Shown piece after piece: positions 46,178-53,973 of a stretch of 64,000 nt of DNA. The position numbers were made by a program, and so were the translations under genes. The notes under the pieces were generated by a model. That model was not told the origin of the DNA, did not search any database, and saw only the letters and a program-made list of their open reading frames with translations. The DNA is from Arenibacter catalasegens (lineage in GTDB: Bacteria > Bacteroidota > Bacteroidia > Flavobacteriales > Flavobacteriaceae): positions 95,966 through 159,965 of the forward strand of contig NZ_PHQQ01000008.1 of assembly GCF_002909235.1 (NCBI RefSeq), in the 5' to 3' direction. The stretch's first letter is position 1. Each line of letters starts with the position of its first letter.

Positions 46178-47221
46178 ATGAAACATATTAATACAGCCCT
46201 ATGCTCTTTTGGAATGAGTGGATACGTTTTTCACGCCCCCTTTATTGATGTACATCCAGAATTTAATTTATACGGGGTTTGGGAAAGAACAAAAAATAAC
46301 GCCCAAGTCAAATATCCCAATATAAAAACCTTCCGCCGTTTGGAAGAAATGTTGGCAGATGAAAATATAGAATTGGTAGTGGTCAATACCCCAAGCATTA
46401 CACATTATGATTTTACGAAACAGGCGATAAATTCAGGAAAAAACGTAATCGTTGAAAAACCATTTACTGCGACCCTGGCACAGGCCGAAGAATTGATACA
46501 ATTGGCCAAGGAAAAAAATGTAACACTTTCTGTTTATCACAATAGAAGGTATGACAGCGATTTTAAAACGGTGAAAAAAATATTGGATGAGGGTTGGATA
46601 GGAGAAATTGTAGAGGCTGAGATCCACTATGACCGCTTTGACCCAGGTCTAAGTTACAAGGTACACAAAGAGACCCCAACAGCTGGGGTCGGAAGTTTAT
46701 ATGATCTTGGCTCACATTTAATTGATCAGGCATTGGTATTGTTTGGCATGCCCAAGGCCATATATGCCGATTTGGACACCTTCCGCCCTAATTCCAAAGT
46801 GGAAGATTATTTTGATGTGAAGTTGATTTATAGTTCTCATAGGGTAACACTAAAATCCAGTTACTATGTTCGCGAGATTATGCCCGGCAATATTCTGCAC
46901 GGAACCAAGGGCTCATTTATAAAATCCAAAGCCGATGTACAGGAGGCTGCCCTTCAAGCTGGAAAAATACCAGGCACCCAAAATTGGGGAGCAGAATTGG
47001 ATAAAGAGAAAGGTCTATTACATACAGAGAAGGATGGTAAAATTATCAGGGAACAAGTCCCTACCTTAGAAGGAGACTATATGGCGTATTACGAAGGTAT
47101 CTACCAAGCTTTAAGAAATAATAAGTCGGTCCCAGTATCGGCAACAGACGGATTGAACGTGATAAAGGTAATTGAGGCTGCAATTCAAAGCAACAAGGAA
47201 AAGAGGGTCGTGGAGTTATAG
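46178..47221 (+). CDS. Gfo/Idh/MocA-family oxidoreductase
   Basis: A 347-aa cytoplasmic dehydrogenase starting at ATG 46178; the longer frame from 46133 adds nothing conserved. The Rossmann fold starts FGMSGYVFHAPFIDV and the catalytic lysine motif VEKPF is intact, unlike the Tat-exported paralogue at 24528. A SLYDLGSHLIDQAL helix carries the active-site His. The C-terminal YYEGIYQALRNN segment is typical. Many relatives (YdgJ-type) act on inositols or sugar acids. It lies between the TRAP genes and uxaB with 157 and 332 bp gaps, so a link to uronate metabolism is possible but unproved. Confidence 0.88.
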   Translation: MKHINTALCSFGMSGYVFHAPFIDVHPEFNLYGVWERTKNNAQVKYPNIKTFRRLEEMLADENIELVVVNTPSITHYDFTKQAINSGKNVIVEKPFTATLAQAEELIQLAKEKNVTLSVYHNRRYDSDFKTVKKILDEGWIGEIVEAEIHYDRFDPGLSYKVHKETPTAGVGSLYDLGSHLIDQALVLFGMPKAIYADLDTFRPNSKVEDYFDVKLIYSSHRVTLKSSYYVREIMPGNILHGTKGSFIKSKADVQEAALQAGKIPGTQNWGAELDKEKGLLHTEKDGKIIREQVPTLEGDYMAYYEGIYQALRNNKSVPVSATDGLNVIKVIEAAIQSNKEKRVVEL

Positions 47222-47420
47222 ATAGGAACTAATTTATCAATTTTGATTCAATGCATTAATTACCTCTGTAAATACACTGGTGTTGAAAGGACCCAACAGC
47301 TATTTTCAAGTCATGTAGACAGTTGATTTAAGGGAGGGACCTCAAGCTGAATACCTTTTATTTGCTTGGCCCATATTACCATTAATCAAAATAAAACTAT
47401 CAGAACCAAGGTGGAAAAAA

Positions 47421-47450
47421 TTGGATGTAAAATAATTTATGCTACATTTG
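47421..47450 (+). promoter_or_regulatory. uxaB promoter
   Basis: TTG (47421-47423), 19 bp, then TACATTTG (47443-47450), a perfect match to the TAnnTTTG element. The LacI-type operator begins one base after it, so bound repressor would block RNA polymerase. It is 104 bp upstream of the uxaB start. Confidence 0.75.
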
Positions 47451-47464
47451 TGCAATCGATTACA
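47451..47464 (+). promoter_or_regulatory. LacI-type operator at uxaB
   Basis: TGCAATCGATTACA is a near-perfect palindrome with a central CG, the form typical of LacI-family operators. The same 14 bases occur in reverse orientation at 51952-51965, upstream of the lacI gene. Position right after the -7 element fits repression. Confidence 0.7.
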
Positions 47465-47553
47465 TTATTCACGTGAATTGACCATAAAAGCTTTTAGGCG
47501 CATCCCTAAGGTAAATCGGTTCAGGTAATAATAACATTATAAAAAAAAGAAAT

Positions 47554-48999
47554 ATGCAACCATTAAACAGAAAAAACGCCAATTTAGAGTTGACCCCACC
47601 AATTAAGATTGTGCAATTTGGAGAGGGAAACTTTTTAAGGGCATTTGTAGATTATGCTTTCCAAAAATTAAACCAGAAAGCTAATTTTAATGCGGGCATA
47701 GCGGTGGTCCAACCTATTGAAAGAGGTTTGGTGAAAATGCTTAATGACCAGGATGGACTTTATACCTTGTTTTTGAAAGGAGTTCAGAAAGGCAAGGAAA
47801 CTCAGCATAAAGAGCTAATTACCAACATTGTAAAAGGAATTGACCCTTACAGCAATTTTAAGGACTACTTAAGTTTAGCCAAGGAGGAGGAACTTCAGTT
47901 TATTATTTCCAACACCACCGAAGCCGGTATAGCATATGTTGCCACGGACACCTTGGATATGCAACCCCCAAGTTCATTCCCTGCTAAATTAACGGTGCTA
48001 TTGTATGAACGTTTTAAACATTTTAAAGGTGATTCCAATAAAGGTCTAACCATAATTCCTTGTGAGCTGATCAATAATAATTCCGACACACTTAAGGAAA
48101 TAATACTAAAATACTCTGATGACTGGAAACTGGGCGAAGATTTCACCACTTGGTTAACCACACATTCCACATTCCACAACACCCTGGTAGATCGTATAGT
48201 ACCAGGATATCCAAAGGATGAAATTGAGGAGTACAATGCCCAACTATCCTATAAAGACAATTTAATTGTGGCTGCCGAAACGTTTCTACTTTGGGTCATA
48301 GAAGGTGATGATAAACTTAAAGAAAAATTACCTTTTCATAAAACCGATCTGGACGTAAAGATTGTAGCTGATATGCAGCCTTATAGAACAAGAAAGGTTC
48401 GAATATTAAACGGTGCACATACCGCAATGGTACCTTTTTCCCTTTTATATGGAAACACCACGGTAAAGCAAACCGTAGACAACGCCTTTACAGGCACATT
48501 TGTGAATAATGCCATCTTTAATGAAATAAACCATACCCTTCCAATGGCCAAGGAAGAGCTCGACAGTTTTGCGGATGAAGTTTTGGACCGATTTAGGAAT
48601 CCGTTTATTATTCACAACCTATCAAGTATTGCATTAAATTCAATCTCCAAATTCAAGGTAAGGGTATTACCAAGTTTATTGGAATATGCGGCCATTCACA
48701 ATAAAATACCTACCAACCTAACCTTCTCCTTCGCTGCCCTAATACGTTTTTATAAAGGAACTTGGAAGGGAGAAAGTTTACCTTTAAATGACAGCGATGA
48801 AATAGTGGAGGCCTTTGCCAAAATATGGACATCGAATGATTATTTGGAAGTAGCTAAAAAAACCTTGAGTAATGCAGCCTATTGGGGAGAAGATCTAACT
48901 CAGGTTGACCATCTCACGGAAGCAGTGGCCCTAGCCTTGGAGGAAATTGAAACAAATGGAATTGAAGTAGGATTTGCAAATTACAGCAGAAGGTTTTAA
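47554..48999 (+). CDS. uxaB: Tagaturonate reductase (altronate oxidoreductase)
   Basis: A 481-aa NAD-dependent enzyme of the mannitol-dehydrogenase family that converts D-tagaturonate to D-altronate, step two of galacturonate breakdown. It has VQFGEGNFLRAFVDYAF (Rossmann loop), DRIVPGYPKDE, and RILNGAHTAMVPFSLLYG with the catalytic His. The C-terminal domain is complete. Altronate dehydratase follows 33 bp downstream, and a promoter with a LacI operator precedes it. uxaC (uronate isomerase), kdgK and kdgA were not seen in the window, so they must be encoded elsewhere if the pathway is complete. Confidence 0.93.
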   Translation: MQPLNRKNANLELTPPIKIVQFGEGNFLRAFVDYAFQKLNQKANFNAGIAVVQPIERGLVKMLNDQDGLYTLFLKGVQKGKETQHKELITNIVKGIDPYSNFKDYLSLAKEEELQFIISNTTEAGIAYVATDTLDMQPPSSFPAKLTVLLYERFKHFKGDSNKGLTIIPCELINNNSDTLKEIILKYSDDWKLGEDFTTWLTTHSTFHNTLVDRIVPGYPKDEIEEYNAQLSYKDNLIVAAETFLLWVIEGDDKLKEKLPFHKTDLDVKIVADMQPYRTRKVRILNGAHTAMVPFSLLYGNTTVKQTVDNAFTGTFVNNAIFNEINHTLPMAKEELDSFADEVLDRFRNPFIIHNLSSIALNSISKFKVRVLPSLLEYAAIHNKIPTNLTFSFAALIRFYKGTWKGESLPLNDSDEIVEAFAKIWTSNDYLEVAKKTLSNAAYWGEDLTQVDHLTEAVALALEEIETNGIEVGFANYSRRF

Positions 49000-49032
49000 A
49001 CCATTAGAGATAACTATTTTGAAGTCGATAAC

Positions 49033-50643
49033 ATGAAAAGTAAAATTATAAGAGTAAATACCTCTGATAACGTTGCCGTTGCATTGGTTAATTTAAAAGC
49101 AGGTGAAGTAATTTCATTTGAGGGAAAGGAAATTACTGTGCTATCGGATATCAAATCAAAGCATAAAATTGCCCTACAAAAATTTGAATCCGGAGATCGT
49201 ATTGTTATGTATAGTGTTCTGGTGGGCAGTGCCAATGGCGTCATAGAAAAAGGGGGTGCTTTAACCACTGAAAATGTAAAACACCAAAGTGAAAAAGTAT
49301 TTGGAAAAACGGAAACCATAGGTTGGACCGCTCCCAATGTGGAAAAATGGAAAGACAAAACATTTCTTGGTTATCATAGGGAAGACGGACAGGTAGGTAC
49401 AGAGAACGTATGGCTGTTTTTTCCATTGGTTTTTTGTGAAAACAGGAACATAGAGATCTTAAAGGAAGTCTTTGAAAAAGAGCTTTTAAAACAAAAAGTT
49501 AATCCGCATCAAATGTTACTTCGGTCTTTGGTGAACAATAATACTGAAGCAATTGCGGTTGATCCTAATTCAAGCGATGTGTTCAATAATATTGACGTAA
49601 AATTCATTACACACCCAGGAGGTTGTGGCGGTATAAGACAAGATTCTGAAAGTTTGGCCAAATTATTGGCAGGTTATGTAAACAATCCTAATGTTGCTGG
49701 GGCTACTGTATTGAGTCTGGGTTGCCAAAACCTTCAAATAAGCGTTTTTAAAGAAGCATTAAAGAGCATTAATCCCAACCTGAACAAACCAGTTCTTATT
49801 TTTGAACAACAACAAATGGGAACAGTGGATGAAATGTTATCGGCCATTGTCAAGGAGTCCTTTGAAGCCATTAAAAAAGCTAATAATGCAGAACGCAAAC
49901 CCGCGCCATTATCTAAACTACGGGTTGGTTTGGAATGTGGCGGATCCGATGGTTTTTCAGGGATATCAGCTAATCCCACTTTAGGGGCCGTTTCAGATTT
50001 GTTGGCAGCCTTGAACGGTACGGCCATCCTATCAGAATTTCCGGAACTATGTGGAGTAGAACAGGAATTGGTAAACAGATGCGTTGAAGACGATAAGGGC
50101 CAAAAGTTTCTAAAGTTAATGCAAGCCTACGAAAAATCTGTAGTAGATGCAGGTTCAGGTTTTGACATGAACCCTTCCCCAGGAAACATTAAAGACGGCT
50201 TAATAACCGATGCCATGAAATCTGCCGGAGCTGCAAAAAAAGGAGGCACCTCTCCCATACAAGACGTTCTGGATTATGGCGAATACATTACCAAACCCGG
50301 CCTTAACCTCTTGTGTACTCCCGGAAATGATGTGGAAAGTACTACGGCCATGGTAGGTGCAGGAGCCAATGTGGTCTTGTTTACAACAGGGTTGGGAACA
50401 CCAACAGGAAATCCTATTGCTCCAATTATAAAAGTATCCTCCAATACGGAACTAATGGAAAGAATGCCGGATATAATCGATATCGAAACTGGAGCGGTAA
50501 TACGAGGTGAAAAAACGATTGAAGAAATGGCAGATGAAATGTTGGAATTTATAATCGACGTAGCCAGTGGAAAAATTCAGACAAAAGCCAAATTATTAAA
50601 TCAAAATGATTTTATTCCTTGGCGCAGAGGAGTGTCTTTATAA
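49033..50643 (+). CDS. uxaA: Altronate dehydratase
   Basis: A 536-aa UxaA that dehydrates D-altronate to 2-keto-3-deoxygluconate using iron. The N-terminal SAF domain (about 1-90) is followed by the catalytic domain with GYHREDGQVGTEN, FITHPGGCGGI and ECGGSDGFSGISANP, and TPGNDVESTTAMVGAGAN near the end; Cys and His residues in these segments are candidate metal ligands. It is the second gene of the uxaBA operon, and a bidirectional hairpin at 50679 separates it from the convergent lacI gene. Confidence 0.94.
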   Translation: MKSKIIRVNTSDNVAVALVNLKAGEVISFEGKEITVLSDIKSKHKIALQKFESGDRIVMYSVLVGSANGVIEKGGALTTENVKHQSEKVFGKTETIGWTAPNVEKWKDKTFLGYHREDGQVGTENVWLFFPLVFCENRNIEILKEVFEKELLKQKVNPHQMLLRSLVNNNTEAIAVDPNSSDVFNNIDVKFITHPGGCGGIRQDSESLAKLLAGYVNNPNVAGATVLSLGCQNLQISVFKEALKSINPNLNKPVLIFEQQQMGTVDEMLSAIVKESFEAIKKANNAERKPAPLSKLRVGLECGGSDGFSGISANPTLGAVSDLLAALNGTAILSEFPELCGVEQELVNRCVEDDKGQKFLKLMQAYEKSVVDAGSGFDMNPSPGNIKDGLITDAMKSAGAAKKGGTSPIQDVLDYGEYITKPGLNLLCTPGNDVESTTAMVGAGANVVLFTTGLGTPTGNPIAPIIKVSSNTELMERMPDIIDIETGAVIRGEKTIEEMADEMLEFIIDVASGKIQTKAKLLNQNDFIPWRRGVSL

Positions 50644-50678
50644 TAAGTCAGTCGATTTCCCTGAATATTAAATAATTA

Positions 50679-50711
50679 AAGGTTGAAGAAATGGAATATT
50701 TCTTCAACCTT
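50679..50711. terminator. Bidirectional terminator between uxaA and lacI
   Basis: AAGGTTGAAGAAAT (50679-50692) and ATTTCTTCAACCTT (50698-50711) form a 14-bp perfect stem with a 5-nt loop. It follows uxaA by 36 bp and overlaps the last codons of the convergent lacI gene (stop at 50704). Confidence 0.8.
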
Positions 50712-51741
50712 CTTTATTTTTCAAGGAAGATTTTCTAATAATCAGTTGGGGTGTCAACACCACGTTTTTGGTTATTTTAGTGTCCTCAGTATTGCTTACT
50801 TCTTCCAAAAAAACCTGGGCAGCGGTCCTTCCCATCTCCAAAGGAAATTGGTCCACAGTAGAAATGGTCGTAAGTTCCATAAATCGTGTAAAGGGCTCAT
50901 TGGAAAAACCTACAACGCAAATATCTTCTGGAATCTTAAGTCCACTCTCCTTTATTTTCTGAATAGCTCCTAAGGCAGCAAAATCACTGGAAGAGAATAT
51001 GGCGTCTGGTGGAGTTTCCATATCCAAAAGAAGCTGCCCTGCCCTTCTCCCATCAGTAACGTTACTCTGAGTCTCAATGACCAAGCTCTCATCAAATTCA
51101 ATTCCATTATCGGACAAAGCCTGCTTATAACCCAAGTATCTATTCCGAAATATTTCGAAATTACGATCATTGGACAAGTGTGCGATACGCTTACAACCCT
51201 GATCCAACAAATGTTTGGTAGCATCATATCCACCTTTAAAATCATCTATAGTTACAGAACTGATCCCTTTAATATCTTTCTTCCTATCAAAAAAGACCAA
51301 TGGTGTTCCTTTATTTTTTAGAAGTTTATTAAACCCTTTATTTTCCTCCAGATTGGCATTGGAAATAGACATTAATATGCCGTCCACTTGGACATTTACA
51401 AGCGAATTTATTTTTTCGTTTTCAATATTTTCCTGGTTATGGGTCTGACAGATTATTACATGGTAACCCTTGGGGTATAATTCTTCCTCTATACCGCGTA
51501 TAACCGATGAAAAGAAATTACTATCTATTCTAGGAACTATAACGCCAACATTATAACTCTTACCACTTTTTAACGCCAAAGCCAACTTGTTCTGCTCATA
51601 ATTCATTTCTAGGGCAGTCTCCAAAACTAGCTTGCGTGTATTTAAACTTATTTTGGTATTGTTGTTTAGGGCCCTAGAGACGGTTGCAGCAGTTAGACCA
51701 AGTTTTGCCGCTATGTCATATATAGTAGTTTTCTTTTTCAT
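50704..51741 (-). CDS. LacI-family transcriptional regulator of uronate genes
   Basis: A 345-aa repressor. The N-terminal LacI helix-turn-helix is TIYDIAAKLGLTAATVSRALN and the hinge follows (NYEQNKLALALKSGKS). A periplasmic-binding-protein-like sensor domain runs from GVIVPRIDSNFFSSVI through GILMSISN and SSDFAALGAIQKI to QFPLEMGRTAAQVFLEE. Only the gene order (next to uxaBA) suggests the effector: a uronate catabolic intermediate, as for Bacteroidota KdgR/UxuR-type regulators. The palindrome TGTAATCGATTGCA, found both upstream of it and at uxaB, is a good candidate operator. If so, the gene is autoregulated. Confidence 0.92.
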   Translation of the reverse strand: MKKKTTIYDIAAKLGLTAATVSRALNNNTKISLNTRKLVLETALEMNYEQNKLALALKSGKSYNVGVIVPRIDSNFFSSVIRGIEEELYPKGYHVIICQTHNQENIENEKINSLVNVQVDGILMSISNANLEENKGFNKLLKNKGTPLVFFDRKKDIKGISSVTIDDFKGGYDATKHLLDQGCKRIAHLSNDRNFEIFRNRYLGYKQALSDNGIEFDESLVIETQSNVTDGRRAGQLLLDMETPPDAIFSSSDFAALGAIQKIKESGLKIPEDICVVGFSNEPFTRFMELTTISTVDQFPLEMGRTAAQVFLEEVSNTEDTKITKNVVLTPQLIIRKSSLKNKEG

Positions 51742-51951
51742 GAATTACTTAACTTGGTTCTTATAACAATACCTCTATTGTTCGCTGAAAATTGATAAAT
51801 ACGTGTGGCCATAAAAAATAGTACGTAAACCACTCATAAGGCAAAATAGGTAACATGTACTATTTTCCGCTACAGGTACCACCTTTAGCCTCTGTTTAAA
51901 AGGCATTTTTAGATATAATATTGGCAAGATATAATATTTTAGCAACTCAAT

Positions 51952-51965
51952 TGTAATCGATTGCA
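51952..51965 (-). promoter_or_regulatory. LacI-type operator upstream of lacI
   Basis: TGTAATCGATTGCA, the exact reverse complement of the site at 47451-47464. It lies 211 bp before the lacI start, in a 313-bp gap that otherwise shows only AT-rich sequence. A role in autoregulation is likely. Confidence 0.65.
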
Positions 51966-52054
51966 TCTAAAATATAAAAGAATAAATTGGTGACACTTTG
52001 TTTGTTGGTCTTAGATGAAATTGCCCTTCATTAGCCCGATAATACGATTCCCCT

Positions 52055-52762
52055 TTATTTTAAGTACTTTTCAACAAACTCTTCCCTATAGGCACGCCCA
52101 ATAGGTATATATTTTTCTTGGTCAAAGAATATACGGTTGCCCGAGACCTTCTCAATTTGTAATGTATTTACAATGTACGATTTATGTACTTGTGCAAATT
52201 GATCTGTTGGCAGGGTCTGCAACCAATACCTTAAGGAGTGGGAAGTCAAATGTTTTTTTTCGGAAGTGAAAATTTCGGTGTAGTCCGATTCGGATTGGAT
52301 ATATAAAATATCTGCAGGAGCAATTTTAAGATGCTCGTAGCCCGACTTTATAAAGATTACCTCTGGTGCTGCGGTCTTCCTTTCCAAATCCTGATCCATG
52401 GCCGACTTATGTAAAGGCATTGGAATTTTAGAAACGGCCATTACAAATCGTTCAAATGAAAATGGCTTCAACAAATAATCAAGTACATGGTATTCGTAAC
52501 TTTCCAATGCATATTCTGAAAAGGCCGTTGTCAGAATCACATGTGGTTTCTTGCTCAAAGCCTTTAGGAAATCTATCCCTGAAATCTTGGGTAAATGGAT
52601 ATCCAAAAAAATCAAGTCTATCTCTTCCGTTTTAAGATATTCCATGGCCTTGAGAGCATCGGCGAAGGTGGCCTTAAGCTCCAAACTCTTCAATTCGCCT
52701 AAATACTTTTGAAGAACACGCTGTGCTGGCGGTTGGTCCTCGATAATGATACAACGAATCAT
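52055..52762 (-). CDS. LytTR-family response regulator
   Basis: A 235-aa two-component response regulator. The receiver has IIIEDQPPAQRVL at its start, the phospho-acceptor in LIFLDIHLPKISG, and the conserved Thr and Lys in ILTTAFSEYALESY and YLLKPFSFERF. The C-terminal about 100 residues form a LytTR DNA-binding domain (DILYIQSESDYTEIF, LPTDQFAQVHKSYIVN, IPIGRAYREEF). It overlaps the sensor kinase gene by 4 bases. Such pairs often regulate outer-membrane and stress genes in Bacteroidota; the target is unknown, but the divergent TonB receptor at 53974 is the closest candidate. Confidence 0.93.
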   Translation of the reverse strand: MIRCIIIEDQPPAQRVLQKYLGELKSLELKATFADALKAMEYLKTEEIDLIFLDIHLPKISGIDFLKALSKKPHVILTTAFSEYALESYEYHVLDYLLKPFSFERFVMAVSKIPMPLHKSAMDQDLERKTAAPEVIFIKSGYEHLKIAPADILYIQSESDYTEIFTSEKKHLTSHSLRYWLQTLPTDQFAQVHKSYIVNTLQIEKVSGNRIFFDQEKYIPIGRAYREEFVEKYLK

Positions 52763-53775
52763 GAGCTGCCTTTTTTAAGATCAATGCTCAACTTAACGGA
52801 ATAGGTGGTATCTGTTTCTTCTATTAATAAATTATGGGCTCCAGGATAAATTAGCCCAAGTCGCTTTTTTACGTTTTGTAAACCAATGCCATGGGAAAGA
52901 TCATCTGTATTGCTTTCACGGCGAAAGGAATTGGCACATTCAAATTGCAACACGCCATTTTCCGCTACATTGATATCTACACTAATAAAAATATCCTCCG
53001 ACTGGCTTGCTGTACTATGTTTAAAGGCATTTTCCACAAATACTGTCAAGATTAAAGGTGCAATTCGGTATCCTGACCCTATAATATTAGTTTTAAAGTC
53101 GACAGTCCCCCGATTTTCAATTTGAAGTTCACTTAATTGGGTATAGTTTTTCAAGTGCTCTAATTCCTTTGACAAGGGCACGTACTTTTCCTTACAGTCA
53201 TACAACATATACCTCAATACCGAAGATAGTTCCAAAATAATCGTAGGTGTTTTAGGGGAGTTGTCAATGGCGTAAGAATAAAGGTTGTTCAAGTTATTAA
53301 ACAAAAAATGGGGATTGATCTGTGACTTTAAAAATTGCAGCTCATTTTCCTGTGCCGAAGTCCTTAATTTTTCCACTTCATTTTGAGAACTTATGGCATC
53401 CCAGGCAAACTTAAATCCAGACAAAATTGCAATTACCGGTAAAACATCGAAGATTGCATAATAAATCCCAGGAACAATTCTTGCTCTTTTGGTACCAGGA
53501 TAAAAAACCAGTTCCAAAAGTTCTTCTGCCCATATCACTCCAAACAACACTAATACAACCAGCCCTAAAAACTGCCAATATTTTTGTCGGTATAAAAACC
53601 TGGGCATCAGAAAGTAAGTGATAAAAGCAGCAAAAATAATATACAGCAGAAAGAAAACCAATTGGGCAAAGGTAATTCCTGGATTATTCTTATCGAAGGA
53701 ATAGAAAAGCAGCACCAGGATATGGAGCACGACTTGAAAGAATAGTTCCTTTCTGGAAATCATGGCTTTTTTCAT
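52759..53775 (-). CDS. LytS-type sensor histidine kinase
   Basis: A 338-aa membrane kinase with about four N-terminal transmembrane helices (residues 10-150) and no large periplasmic sensor. A cytoplasmic His_kinase domain has the phospho-acceptor helix QINPHFLFNNLNNLYSYAI, and a C-terminal ATPase has PLILTVFVENAFKHS and GIGLQNVKKRL. It is translationally coupled to the LytTR regulator (ATGA overlap). The start at 53775 was kept, though 53763 is also possible. The stimulus is unknown. A promoter for the divergent TonB receptor lies 100 bp away. Confidence 0.9.
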   Translation of the reverse strand: MKKAMISRKELFFQVVLHILVLLFYSFDKNNPGITFAQLVFFLLYIIFAAFITYFLMPRFLYRQKYWQFLGLVVLVLFGVIWAEELLELVFYPGTKRARIVPGIYYAIFDVLPVIAILSGFKFAWDAISSQNEVEKLRTSAQENELQFLKSQINPHFLFNNLNNLYSYAIDNSPKTPTIILELSSVLRYMLYDCKEKYVPLSKELEHLKNYTQLSELQIENRGTVDFKTNIIGSGYRIAPLILTVFVENAFKHSTASQSEDIFISVDINVAENGVLQFECANSFRRESNTDDLSHGIGLQNVKKRLGLIYPGAHNLLIEETDTTYSVKLSIDLKKGSS

Positions 53776-53870
53776 ACATCAAATCTAAACTATTGCGCGC
53801 ATTTCATAAAATAGAGGTGTCCCAACGGCAGAAATAAGCCCCTAAACGGCGTAGGCCTAACATAAAAACC

Positions 53871-53898
53871 TTGACTGTCGTTCATTGGAATACTTTTG
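53871..53898 (+). promoter_or_regulatory. Promoter of the TonB-dependent receptor gene
   Basis: TTG (53871-53873), 17 bp, then TACTTTTG (53891-53898), matching the TAnnTTTG element exactly. It lies 76 bp before the receptor start. Confidence 0.7.
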
Positions 53899-53973
53899 TC
53901 GTTCACAGAAAATACCCCAACTTCTAAATAAAAAAGTGAATATTTGTAAATCTTACAATTCCAATAGAACATA

